Of a DNA stretch of 49,947 nucleotides, positions 1 to 7,868 are shown piece by piece. Location of the stretch: the NCBI GenBank assembly GCA_900543395.1, contig UQQT01000015.1, positions 1 through 49,947 on the forward strand, written 5' to 3'. The notes beneath the pieces were generated by a model, which saw only the letters and a list, made by a program, of their open reading frames with translations, was not told the DNA's origin and searched no databases. The DNA comes from an uncultured Oscillospiraceae bacterium. GTDB lineage: Bacteria > Bacillota > Clostridia > Oscillospirales > Acutalibacteraceae. The stretch's first letter is position 1, and every line of letters begins with the position of its first letter. The position numbers and the translations under genes were made by a program.

Positions 1-2
1 AT

Positions 3-317
3 TTCTTCAAGCCCGATCGCCCGTTCAAAGGCAAGTCAAAACCGCCGGTCAAGCTCCCTGAGCTCATGCCGGCAGAAGAGAATATAAAAAATACGGAGGA
101 AACAGCTATGAAAAAGACAGTTTATATCGAAGGTATGATGTGCAACCACTGCACAGCTCATGTTCAGAAGGCACTCGAAGCGCTCGACGGAGTTGAGAGC
201 GTTGAAGTCAGCCTTGAGGACAAAAAAGCGGTGCTTACGCTCAAAAATGATGTCGATAACGCCGTTATAATGAACGCTGTCAAGGATGCCGGATATGAGC
301 CGACAAAATGTGAATGA
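3..317 (+). CDS. C-terminal end of a copper P-type ATPase reading frame with a fused HMA (CopZ-like) domain; 5' truncated by window edge
   Basis: One frame is open from the window edge to the TGA at 315-317. Its first residues (FFKPDRPF...) resemble the end of a CopA-type Cu(I) ATPase after the last membrane helix, where family members often read NALRL..FFKP. A short linker follows, then a complete heavy-metal-associated domain of about 69 residues with the metal-binding motif GMMCNHCTAH. CopA pumps Cu(I) out across the membrane; the HMA domain hands over the ion. A strong Shine-Dalgarno GGAGG at 95-99 lies 8 bases before ATG 108, so residues from 108 could also be made as a separate 69-residue CopZ-like chaperone. 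I see the open frame and the motif; that the upstream part is CopA is inferred from about 20 residues. If the upstream frame is not real, the gene is 108-317 alone. Confidence 0.6.
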   Translation, partial: FFKPDRPFKGKSKPPVKLPELMPAEENIKNTEETAMKKTVYIEGMMCNHCTAHVQKALEALDGVESVEVSLEDKKAVLTLKNDVDNAVIMNAVKDAGYEPTKCE

Positions 318-344
318 TTTTTTAAATAAATCTTGCCATAACAC

Positions 345-373
345 TTGACATATCGAAAGTTATTTGTTAAAAT
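345..373 (+). promoter_or_regulatory. Promoter of the tRNA Gly-Arg-His cluster
   Basis: A perfect -35 TTGACA (345-350), a 17-base spacer and a -10 TAAAAT (368-373) stand just upstream of tRNA-Gly. The 9-bp inverted repeat AATTGCCGT/ACGGCAATT (374-382 and 392-400) between promoter and tRNA would form a leader hairpin removed in processing. Confidence 0.75.
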
Positions 374-404
374 AATTGCCGTCGTCACAGAACGGCAATT
401 AACT

Positions 405-478
<74 letters not shown>

Positions 479-482
479 ATAT

Positions 483-559
<77 letters not shown>

Positions 560-564
560 TTTGC

Positions 565-642
565 GGTGGGTATAGCTCAGTTGGTTAGAGTGCCAGGTTG
601 TGGCCCTGGAGGTCGTCGGTTCGACCCCGACTACCCACCCCA
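565..642 (+). tRNA. tRNA-His (anticodon GTG)
   Basis: Acceptor GTGGGTA/TACCCAC with the extra G-1 (565) facing C73, which is diagnostic for tRNA-His. Anticodon stem CCAGG/CCTGG with loop TTGTGGC gives anticodon GTG. CCA is encoded. Confidence 0.96.
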
Positions 643-654
643 TTTTTAAAATTT

Positions 655-680
655 CGCAAATCATTCGATTTGCGTTTTTT
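655..680 (+). terminator. Rho-independent terminator after tRNA-His
   Basis: An 8-bp stem CGCAAATC/GATTTGCG with loop ATTC is followed directly by six T residues (675-680), 12 bases after the tRNA-His CCA end. It may separate the three-tRNA transcript from tRNA-Gln. Confidence 0.75.
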
Positions 681-707
681 GTTATAAGGATATATTAAAT
701 AATATAT

Positions 708-782
708 TGGGGAGTCGTCAAGCGGTAAGACACAGCACTTTGACTGCTGTATGCGTGGGTTCGAATCCCGCCTCCCCAGCCA
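708..782 (+). tRNA. tRNA-Gln (anticodon TTG)
   Basis: Acceptor TGGGGAG/CTCCCCA beginning with U1-A72 as is usual for bacterial tRNA-Gln, anticodon stem CAGCA/TGCTG with loop CTTTGAC (anticodon TTG, reads CAA), T-arm GGTTCGAATCC and encoded CCA. No clear promoter of its own was found, so it may depend on read-through from the cluster. Confidence 0.95.
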
Positions 783-784
783 TG

Positions 785-821
785 AACAAGCAGTGATTTG
801 TCTACCAAATCACTGCTTGTT
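785..821. terminator. Perfect 16-bp hairpin after tRNA-Gln, probable terminator or processing signal
   Basis: Arms AACAAGCAGTGATTTG (785-800) and CAAATCACTGCTTGTT (806-821) are exactly complementary around TCTAC. Only three T residues follow, so it is a weak intrinsic terminator by sequence; RNA folding is very stable. The rest of the interval to 1081 (about 260 bases) shows no convincing gene or signal. Confidence 0.5.
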
Positions 822-1081
822 TAACTATGCCTGTCCTGTCGGGCAAACGATGCGTGCCGGCGGCACATGACGGGCAATCTTTTCGTCATTATAAGAAACG
901 GCGGTGCACGTCTTTCAGGCGGTGAATATCAAATGTATTTCATCACCTTACGAAAAACCGCAGAGTCACAGTCTTGTCCCGGACACGGCATTATCTGTAC
1001 CGCCGGCGCAGACATCCGCTTTTCAGTATATATAATAACGATTTGCTCCGTCCCCTTACAGTCCGAACGGCAAGAGGTTTA

Positions 1082-2455
1082 TTATTTTTTTTCCTGCTTA
1101 TGTGTGTATAATTGTTTTAAAATATTGCCGTTTTCTATGACCTGTGCCTCCGTCAGAGGATAGAAAAAGAACGGTATTACTCCAAGCAGACAGCTTACGG
1201 CAGGTACAATTGTTATGGCAAAGTATGCTCCCTGCTTCATTGTCTGTGTAATAACGACACCCTCCTCATACTTAACCGCCAGCATTACCAGCATAAAAGC
1301 AAGCGTGGAAAGAGCGTTCATGAGCTTTCCGGAGAAGGTCAGCGAGCTAAAGCATACTCCTTCGTTTCGTTCGCCGGTTTTCACCTGTACATAATCCACG
1401 GAATCGGCAATCATTGCAGTTTGCAGTACCATAAAGATACCTAATGAAAATCCCGTCAGGAAAATGACGCCGACTATTATATTAAACTCGGTCAAGGGAA
1501 TAAAATACATTGCAAAATAAACAACGGCTGAAAAAAACGAAGAATATATCATCAGCTTCTTTTTGCTTATTTTTTTCAACACCAGCGGACAAAGCACTGT
1601 TGCGATAATCATTGAAATCAACACCGCAGCGCCCATATAAACAAATTTATCCTCACTGCCGAAGCTGATTAACGCAACCGTTGCGCCGCTTACCTGTATA
1701 AGCGTCCTGCCGAAGCCCAGCACGCTTCCCAAAAGTATTATGAGTAAAGGTTTGTTTGCTTTCAGCGCAGCATAGATATCTTTAAAGGATGCGTTTTCGT
1801 TCGTATTTACATTACGCTCCTTTGTTCCGAAAAAGGCAAGAGAAAACAGACTCATTCCTATTGATACAACAATCACGGACGCAATCACCCAGCCACGCTT
1901 GGTGGTTTTGTCACCGTCGCTGAACCAGCCCGCTATATTCGCGCCCAGCAGGGTGATAACGCCCAAGCCAACGTTGCCGAAGCTGCGGGCAATCGAAATC
2001 AGCTTTGTCCGTTCGTTTGTATCCGAAGTCATCGCTCCGGACAGCCCCCAGTACGGCACGTCACACACCGTATAAGCCGCGTCCCACAAAATGTATGCTA
2101 TACCGAACATTGCAAGCTTTGCGCCCTGACTCCAGTCCTGGGGTATTCCGAAGAGCATTACCGTCAAAATTGATACGGGAAGAATGCTTACCAGAATAAA
2201 CGGACGAAGTTTTCCTCTGCTTTTGAACTGTATTCTGTCTATTAACAAACCCATTATCGGGTCGTTGACGGCGTCCCAGACCTTAGCCGCGATAAGAATC
2301 ACCGTCAGAATTGACAGGCTTTTAAGGGTAAATCCCATATAACCGTAAATGACCGTCATCAGAAAGGTATTTACAAAAGTGATGGTCAGATTCTGTCCGA
2401 GTCCTGCCAGTCCGTAACTGATTTTTTCTTTAATTGTCAATTTATTGTAGTCCAT
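1082..2455 (-). CDS. GPH-family sugar:cation symporter
   Basis: A 457-residue polytopic membrane protein of the glycoside-pentoside-hexuronide:cation symporter group within the major facilitator superfamily. The start matches family members (KISYGLAGLGQN near residue 12), followed by AAKVWDAVNDPIMGLLID in the loop after helix 2, a typical GPH signature, and about twelve hydrophobic segments. It would bring a glycoside or oligosaccharide into the cell with Na+ or H+. The ATG is preceded by an AGGGGG ribosome site. It lies 70 bases downstream of the GH38 alpha-mannosidase on the same strand, so a mannoside or mannose-containing glycan is the likely substrate; that link is inferred from context. 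Confidence 0.9.
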   Translation of the reverse strand: MDYNKLTIKEKISYGLAGLGQNLTITFVNTFLMTVIYGYMGFTLKSLSILTVILIAAKVWDAVNDPIMGLLIDRIQFKSRGKLRPFILVSILPVSILTVMLFGIPQDWSQGAKLAMFGIAYILWDAAYTVCDVPYWGLSGAMTSDTNERTKLISIARSFGNVGLGVITLLGANIAGWFSDGDKTTKRGWVIASVIVVSIGMSLFSLAFFGTKERNVNTNENASFKDIYAALKANKPLLIILLGSVLGFGRTLIQVSGATVALISFGSEDKFVYMGAAVLISMIIATVLCPLVLKKISKKKLMIYSSFFSAVVYFAMYFIPLTEFNIIVGVIFLTGFSLGIFMVLQTAMIADSVDYVQVKTGERNEGVCFSSLTFSGKLMNALSTLAFMLVMLAVKYEEGVVITQTMKQGAYFAITIVPAVSCLLGVIPFFFYPLTEAQVIENGNILKQLYTHKQEKK

Positions 2456-2525
2456 ATTTACCCCCTGTTAATTGTTATATTTATCAGAGCTTCCGCCGAT
2501 TGAGACAAGGCAGAAAACTGCCTTT

Positions 2526-5489
2526 TTAATTCGTTTGCTTTATTACGATTGTCTTAATTTCAAACGGCTTGAATTCCAATGCCGAAAGATCTGCTTCACG
2601 TATCGGGTTCTCCCTCATATCCGCCTCAAATGCTTTGCCCTTTACGGCGGTTGACAAGGAAGCGGTGCGTTCCGATCCGCTGTCCTCATACAGGCGCAAT
2701 ACGATGCCGTTTCCGTCCTCGGCAGGCTTTATTGTTTCTGTAACAATATGCTCGTCAGAGGAAACAGCCTGCGGAGCAATTTCAACCTCGGACTCGGTAA
2801 TAAGTAAGGGATTATTGTAAAAATAGGCAATGCTTTGCGTATTAGCCTGATTATAATCTCCGGCGTGAGGATAAAGAGCATATTTTATCGTATGTACGCC
2901 CTTGTCCGCAGACGGATCCGGCCATACCGCAGAGCGGAGCAGATTAAGAGACATAAGCCCGTCCTTAACCCGCCAGCCGTACTTCCCCGTTGTAAGAACG
3001 GAAATACCGGCGTCAGAGTCCGTAACATCTACCCACTTGTGAGCGCAGATTTCATATTGCGCCCATTCCGTTTTAGTCTGAGTGCGTGTACTTCGCTTTA
3101 TGCTTCCCATCTGTATATCGCAGGTAACCTCGTCCGAAAAAACCGACGGGCGGAAATCCGCACGAAGCATTTTATGCGTTTCCCTCCAGTCAACCTCGGT
3201 CGTAAATTCCACGATAGGTCTGCCGACGGTAAGAGTAACAGTTTGTATAATCCTTGATTTTCCGTATGTATATATGCTTTCTCTTGTTACCGAAGCGTTT
3301 GACATTCTGACAAAGTAACTCGCAAGCTTAAATTCCGCCGGTTTTTTCTTTGTATAATTAATTGATATATCCCATGCGTTATAAAACAGACGCTTATCAT
3401 TATATACATTGAGCTTGTTAAGGTACTGTCCCGAAAACTCTCTGCCGCTGCGCTTATCAAAAAGACTCTTTATATTGCCCTCATTATTAAATTCAAGACG
3501 GAACAAATCGCTTTCGATATTCTCGCCGTCATGCGACAGCAAAGAATTCTTCGGTGCGGAGTATTCCTCAAGCTCCCGGGAGGAATACGGCTCAACGTCT
3601 GCGGTATACCACCTGTCATTGTATGACACCAAGCCCTTATACCTTGCGGATGTAAGGTTAATTGCCGTAACGGCCGAGCCTTTTCCCTTCGACAGAAATC
3701 CGACTGCCTCGCAGGACATGGAATCAAGCTCCCTAAGCAAGGTCTCATAACGGGCGGTGCTCTCCTTGTAGACGCGTCCGATAGAGGAGCCGGGAATTAT
3801 ATCATGAAACTGATAGAGAAGAACCTCCTTCCAGATTGCTTCAAGCCTTTCTTTAGGATATTTATACCCTTTTTCCCGTGCCGCTGCCGCAAGAAATTCA
3901 AAATTGTGCAGAGCAAACTCAATTCTTCGGTTATAGTATTTGTTCTTTGACTGAGTAGTGTATGTTCCCTGATGTTTTTCGAGATACAGTTCTCCCTTGT
4001 ATCTTGCAAGACTGTCTTTTTGCTCCGCAAGTATGTCAAGATAATCGACGGCACGGCTCATTACAGCATTGGGAATACCTTTCATTCCGCCTGCACGACG
4101 GACAGCCTCGATATGTCCCTCTCCCGGTCCTCCGCCGCCGTCACCTATTCCGTAAAGCACGGCAAAGGACTTTATTTTTCCCCGCTCGGGAAAACGGTCT
4201 GCCGCCCTTTGCAGAGTCCACGCGTTTCCCATGCTGTTATATGTTTCGTCGGGAGGAATGTGAACTATAATCTCGGAATCGTCAATGCCCTGCCAGACAA
4301 ACGCCTTGTGAGGAAACTTATTATGCTCATTCCAGCTTAATTTAACGGTTTCGAGATAATCCATACCGCATTTTTGAATTATTTGAGGAAGATTTCCGCT
4401 GAATCCGAATACGTCGGGCAGCCAGCACATGCGCGCCTCGGCTCCGAATTTCTCTTTCCAGTATTTCTGTCCGTACAGGCATTGTCTGATGAGGCTTTCT
4501 CCGCTCGGAATATTCGTATCGCATTCGACCCACATTCCGCCCTGAAGCTCGAGCTGTCCGCGCCGGAATGCAGTACGAAGCTCTTCAAACAAATATGGGA
4601 AGCTGTCCTCAATCCATGCAAATTGCTGAGGCTGGCTCGCGCCGAAGATATAATCCGGATAACGCTCAATGTTTCTCATCTGATTGGAAAATGTACGCTG
4701 TGCCTTACGCATGCTCTCCCTCATCGGCCAAAGCCATGCAAGGTCAAGATGCGCGTGTCCTGTCGCATAGGCAAAGTAAGGGCTTTGCTCACCGTTTGAG
4801 CATTCATCGTAATATATTTTTTTCGCGTTCGCATAATCACCGCTTAACGCATAGGATAAAAGCCTGCCAAGCGAACGTGAAACGGATTTGCGCTTATTAT
4901 CGTCAAAACGAAGCATACTCCATTGATACAATAAAGATACGGCATCGTAAAACGCGCTTTTTGCCTCCTCGTCTACCGTAACAATGTCCGCTCGCTTAAA
5001 CATTGCGGATGTAAACGGAGACCCCGGGAATCGGTTATTTCCGCAGTCTGCCCAAATATCGATTTTTTCTCCTCCGGAAGCGAAGGACTTTAATTCGTAA
5101 AAGCGTTTTCCCGCAGCCGGCTGTTCAAACTCAACAAAATCACGGGCTCTTGTCAAACCGCTTCTCGGAGAACCCTTTTCATCATATATGCACCCCTCTG
5201 CGCCCACGTCGATCAGAAGTCCGACCGTTCTGCCTTTTGCGCTTTCGGGGATTTCTCCGATGAAATGAAACCACGCGCAGCCGTAATTCTCACGGCTCCA
5301 AACATGACCCGCTCTGATTCTGCGGTATGTAAGCTTATCTCTGTCCCTCAGGCTCACCGGTTCCGGAGATGAAGCGTATTCTGCTGTCAGAGAACCGACT
5401 TTTGTATAAACCCTGTGACCGAGCATGAAAAGCTCTCTGCCAAATCCCGATTTTGTCAGGAATTTTGCCGTACAAAGCATTTTATTCAT
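2526..5489 (-). CDS. Glycoside hydrolase family 38 alpha-mannosidase
   Basis: A 987-residue cytoplasmic retaining alpha-mannosidase without a signal peptide. The catalytic barrel begins near residue 240 with GHAHLDLAWLWP (zinc ligands His247 and Asp249 by family analogy), continues with WLPDVFGFS whose Asp359 is the expected nucleophile and third zinc ligand, and with QFHDIIPGSS that supplies the last histidine. About 230 N-terminal residues precede the barrel, and the C-terminal third is the beta-sandwich of GH38 (TSARYKGLVSYNDRWY onward). Length is normal for bacterial GH38. The start has a good site, GGAGG seven bases before ATG. It releases mannose from alpha-mannosides, probably imported by the adjacent GPH symporter. 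The PerR-like gene ends 54 bases upstream without a visible terminator, so part of its transcription may come from there. Confidence 0.93.
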   Translation of the reverse strand: MNKMLCTAKFLTKSGFGRELFMLGHRVYTKVGSLTAEYASSPEPVSLRDRDKLTYRRIRAGHVWSRENYGCAWFHFIGEIPESAKGRTVGLLIDVGAEGCIYDEKGSPRSGLTRARDFVEFEQPAAGKRFYELKSFASGGEKIDIWADCGNNRFPGSPFTSAMFKRADIVTVDEEAKSAFYDAVSLLYQWSMLRFDDNKRKSVSRSLGRLLSYALSGDYANAKKIYYDECSNGEQSPYFAYATGHAHLDLAWLWPMRESMRKAQRTFSNQMRNIERYPDYIFGASQPQQFAWIEDSFPYLFEELRTAFRRGQLELQGGMWVECDTNIPSGESLIRQCLYGQKYWKEKFGAEARMCWLPDVFGFSGNLPQIIQKCGMDYLETVKLSWNEHNKFPHKAFVWQGIDDSEIIVHIPPDETYNSMGNAWTLQRAADRFPERGKIKSFAVLYGIGDGGGGPGEGHIEAVRRAGGMKGIPNAVMSRAVDYLDILAEQKDSLARYKGELYLEKHQGTYTTQSKNKYYNRRIEFALHNFEFLAAAAREKGYKYPKERLEAIWKEVLLYQFHDIIPGSSIGRVYKESTARYETLLRELDSMSCEAVGFLSKGKGSAVTAINLTSARYKGLVSYNDRWYTADVEPYSSRELEEYSAPKNSLLSHDGENIESDLFRLEFNNEGNIKSLFDKRSGREFSGQYLNKLNVYNDKRLFYNAWDISINYTKKKPAEFKLASYFVRMSNASVTRESIYTYGKSRIIQTVTLTVGRPIVEFTTEVDWRETHKMLRADFRPSVFSDEVTCDIQMGSIKRSTRTQTKTEWAQYEICAHKWVDVTDSDAGISVLTTGKYGWRVKDGLMSLNLLRSAVWPDPSADKGVHTIKYALYPHAGDYNQANTQSIAYFYNNPLLITESEVEIAPQAVSSDEHIVTETIKPAEDGNGIVLRLYEDSGSERTASLSTAVKGKAFEADMRENPIREADLSALEFKPFEIKTIVIKQTN

Positions 5490-5543
5490 ATTACCGCCTC
5501 CATTTATACGCTTTAAAATAATTAAAAAGCATGATGAGATGTT

Positions 5544-5948
5544 TTATTCCGAAACTGAATCCTTTTTACCGCCGAGGCATTCAGGACAAATTACCTCGAA
5601 AAGCAATCTGTGACGAACAATTCTGTAACCGGTCTGCTCGGCTGTCTCATCGTCAAGATATTCTTTATAAGGGTACGGCGCGTCGATAACTTTTCTGCAC
5701 TCGACACAGAATATATGATAGTGCAAATCATTTCGCAAATCATATCTGTCCGCGCCCGGAACACGCACGTGACAGATCTCTCCGTCCTCCGACAGGCAGT
5801 TCAGATTGCGGTAAACCGTTCCGCGGCTGATATTGGGATTCTTTTTATGCACATCCTCATAAATCTGCTCGGCAGTCGGATGGTCATGCCTTGACTGCAC
5901 TGCATCAAGCACCAATCGCCGCTGTTTTGTTTCTCGTCTGGTAATCAT
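5544..5948 (-). CDS. perR: PerR-like Fur-family peroxide-sensing repressor
   Basis: 134 residues with a winged helix (HPTAEQIYEDV, GTVYRNLN) and a C-terminal dimer and metal domain. All five residues that bind the regulatory metal in Bacillus subtilis PerR have counterparts: His in HPTA, Asp in DRYD, both His in HYH, and Asp in KVID, where Fur usually has Glu. Two CxxC pairs (CVEC, CPEC) form the structural zinc site. PerR represses peroxide-defence genes until its metal-binding histidines are oxidised. The gene follows the rubrerythrin and flavin reductase-rubredoxin genes on the same strand, about 170 bases away, which fits an oxidative-stress role. The ribosome site is not ideal: AGGAG is about 13 bases before the ATG. 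Confidence 0.85.
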   Translation of the reverse strand: MITRRETKQRRLVLDAVQSRHDHPTAEQIYEDVHKKNPNISRGTVYRNLNCLSEDGEICHVRVPGADRYDLRNDLHYHIFCVECRKVIDAPYPYKEYLDDETAEQTGYRIVRHRLLFEVICPECLGGKKDSVSE

Positions 5949-6119
5949 CTAAATTTCTCATCTCCTGTCCTTACACTGCGGCATTCCTTGTAATGACGAC
6001 CGTCCTCTCGAAGCCGTCTTGTCTCCTCGTCAGACGCCGTAAAATCCGACATCTCCGGAAAACGCATGTTTTTATGCGGTTTCAAATTAGAAAAACCGTT
6101 TTGCAATAAGCCGTTTTCT

Positions 6120-6737
6120 TTACAGCGGCTCAAAATCAGAAGCTCCGTGCTTGCATACCGGACATATATAATCCTCCGGAAGCGTACCGCCGTCATAGAC
6201 ATGACCGCATATCCTGCAAACAAAGCCTTCTTTTTTCTCCTGCCGGGGTATTTTGGGCTTAATGTTTTTTTGATAATATGAATAACTGACGGTTTCAGCG
6301 TTTGAGAAAAGCTTTCCGTCCTCCGGCGCACACAGGAACATAATGTGCGTTCCGAGATCCGTTTCGCTTTGTACTCTCAGCGACAGAAAGCCTCTGCTGT
6401 GATTTGATAGCACAGTCAGTCCGTTATCGCTTCTCTCCGGCGTAAGACCTGCAAATTTATCTGCGTCTCTTCCGCTTTGAAATCCGAAGCGTCTGAACAC
6501 CTCAAACGGAGTATCCTGCGTAAGGCTGTTGATGTTAAGCAATCCGGTTTTCCGAATAATATCGCAGGTGTAGTTCTGCTTATTGACGGCAACTGCAATA
6601 ATAACGGGCGAGCTCGTAACCTGCATAACGGTATTAACAATACAGCCGTTATCCCTGCCCTCGTCCCTCGTCGTAAGAACATACAGCCCGTATCCTATCT
6701 GATAAAGAGCTCTGCTGTCGAATTTATCGCTCATCAT
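6120..6737 (-). CDS. Flavin reductase-like domain fused to C-terminal rubredoxin
   Basis: About 205 residues. The N-terminal 150 residues match the FMN-binding flavin reductase-like domain (GYGLYVLTTRDEGRDNGCIVN, then LLNINSLT), and the last 50 are a rubredoxin with two iron-binding pairs, CRICGHVYDG and CPVCKHG. This arrangement is known from high-molecular-weight rubredoxins of acetogens and other clostridia, which pass electrons from NAD(P)H to rubrerythrin or flavodiiron proteins for O2 and peroxide reduction. The frame is open further upstream to 6935, but that part overlaps the rubrerythrin gene; the ATG at 6737 (or the next one at 6734) lies just after the rubrerythrin stop and has GGAG about ten bases ahead. 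It is probably co-transcribed with rubrerythrin. Confidence 0.87.
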   Translation of the reverse strand: MMSDKFDSRALYQIGYGLYVLTTRDEGRDNGCIVNTVMQVTSSPVIIAVAVNKQNYTCDIIRKTGLLNINSLTQDTPFEVFRRFGFQSGRDADKFAGLTPERSDNGLTVLSNHSRGFLSLRVQSETDLGTHIMFLCAPEDGKLFSNAETVSYSYYQKNIKPKIPRQEKKEGFVCRICGHVYDGGTLPEDYICPVCKHGASDFEPL

Positions 6738-6738
6738 A

Positions 6739-7284
6739 TCAGTAATTCTCCGCATGAAGCTCGAAATAGCTCCGGGGGTGACTGCAAACCGGACATGATT
6801 CGGGCGCGCTTGTTCCGACTGCAATATGTCCGCAGTTTCGGCATTCCCACACCTTGACCTCGCTTTTTTCGAATACTCTTGCAGTCTCGACATTTGAAAG
6901 TAATGCGCGGTAACGCTCCTCGTGCTGTTTTTCAACGGCGGCTACCAGGCGGAATCGCTCTGCAAGCTCCGCAAAGCCCTCCGCTTCGGCGGTTTCTGCG
7001 AATTTCTCATACATATCCGTCCATTCATAATTTTCGCCCTCTGCGGCGGAAAGAAGGTTTTCACCCGTATCTCCGATTCCGCAAAGCTCCTTAAACCAAA
7101 GCTTCGCATGCTCCCTTTCGTTTTCTGCCGTTTTTAAAAATAATGCGGAAATCTGTTCAAAGCCCTGTTTTTTTGCAACGGAGGCAAAGTAGGTATACTT
7201 ATTTCTTGCCTGTGATTCTCCGGCAAACGCCTCCCAAAGGTTTTTCTCCGTCTATGTACCTGAATATTTTGTTTTCTTGTCCAT
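6739..7284 (-). pseudogene. Rubrerythrin interrupted by an in-frame TAG at codon 11
   Basis: Reading from ATG 7284 gives a full rubrerythrin of 181 codons: a four-helix diiron domain (EAFAGESQARNKYTYFA, EREHAKLWFKELCG, VAAVEKQHEERYRALL) and a C-terminal rubredoxin domain (WECRNCGHIAVG, CPVCSHP). Codon 11 (7254-7252) is TAG where relatives have Lys or Gln in GTKTEKNL-type sequence; one base change would restore it. Upstream there are a normal ribosome site (AGAGGG) and promoter. No other ATG occurs before codon 91, and a product from there would lack half the diiron site. Options are a recent nonsense mutation, a sequencing or assembly error, or TAG read-through. Rubrerythrin reduces H2O2 in anaerobes with electrons from rubredoxin, as supplied by the next gene. 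Confidence 0.8.
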
Positions 7285-7307
7285 GTCTGTGACCCTCTTT
7301 CCGAAAG

Positions 7308-7330
7308 TTATTAGGAAAAGCTCCTGATAA
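7308..7330. promoter_or_regulatory. Operator-like dyad at the rubrerythrin promoter
   Basis: Arms TTATTAGGA (7308-7316) and TCCTGATAA (7322-7330) are complementary at 8 of 9 positions around five bases. The dyad begins one base downstream of the minus-strand -10 box, a place where a bound repressor would block transcription. PerR is a candidate regulator because its gene is nearby, but the site is not a classic 7-1-7 PerR box. Confidence 0.45.
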
Positions 7331-7331
7331 T

Positions 7332-7361
7332 ATTATATAAGCAATCCACCCGTCACGTCAA
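7332..7361 (-). promoter_or_regulatory. Promoter of the rubrerythrin gene
   Basis: On the minus strand: -35 TTGACG (7361-7356), 18-base spacer, -10 TATAAT (7337-7332), about 50 bases before the rubrerythrin ATG. The region 7362-7533 between this promoter and that of alaS is AT-rich and shows nothing else I can name. Confidence 0.7.
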
Positions 7362-7533
7362 GCGAAACGCTTCATTAAAATAAAAACCGCAGTAATTCTC
7401 TCTTGTCCCGACAGCATTATTAAAAAAAATCAGTCATATATTATATTCAGTATATTTTACGCGTTATCCGTATAATTATTTATAAGCTTTTATAAATATT
7501 TAAAAATTCGTTATTTCTTTTAATCAAAAGGTA

Positions 7534-7562
7534 TTGACATGAGCGATTCGGGAAATTATAAT
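7534..7562 (+). promoter_or_regulatory. Promoter of the alaS T-box leader
   Basis: Consensus -35 TTGACA (7534-7539), 17-base spacer and -10 TATAAT (7557-7562). The predicted start near 7569 gives a leader of about 300 bases before alaS. Confidence 0.85.
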
Positions 7563-7568
7563 ATTGTC

Positions 7569-7862
7569 GTATGTAAATATTCAAACAGGCTGTAACGGGT
7601 TTATTCCCGGCTGCGATTTTCAGAGAGAGAACGGCAGGTGCGAGTTCTCATTCAACGCCGTGAAACGCCGACCCCGAGTATTCTGTAACGCCAAAATTTT
7701 GCATCTGATTCGGTACAGAGTACAAGTCCGCCGTGACGAACGGCGCGTTTTTCCGCGTTAAGGTTATTACAAGTGGTGCTTGCCGCACAATCCGGGTGGT
7801 ACCGCCGGCGAAATGCCGGTCCCGGGCTGATGACGTGCAGGCTATTTTTATTTTCCGGAGGT
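7569..7862 (+). ncRNA. T-box leader (alanine type) upstream of alaS
   Basis: The conserved T-box core GGGTGGTACCGCC lies at 7794-7806 and the Stem I distal-loop motif GGTGCGAG near 7637-7644. A separate hairpin is formed by GTATTCTGTA and TACAGAGTAC (around 7679-7719). A candidate specifier codon GCC (7667-7669) follows GTGAA in Stem I and reads alanine, matching the downstream gene. Uncharged tRNA-Ala should bind the leader and raise alaS expression. The compact hairpin CCGGC-GAAAT-GCCGG after the core is not followed directly by a T run; the nearest is about 20 bases on, just before the alaS ribosome site. Confidence 0.87.
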
Positions 7863-7868
7863 TACTTT

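Noticed and set aside
867..1163. 98-residue plus-strand reading frame over the GPH gene end
   Set aside because: No ribosome site, unusual composition, and it overlaps the well-supported minus-strand transporter.
6738..6935. Upstream extension of the flavin reductase-rubredoxin frame
   Set aside because: It is the rubrerythrin coding region in another frame; the domain starts at the Met at 6737.
7481..7500. AT-rich inverted repeat TTATAAGC...TTATAA as a PerR box
   Set aside because: Such repeats are expected by chance in this AT-rich stretch, and it is not positioned on a promoter.
7773..7868. Longer alaS with 32 extra N-terminal residues
   Set aside because: This stretch is the T-box core; the family start and a good ribosome site are at 7869.
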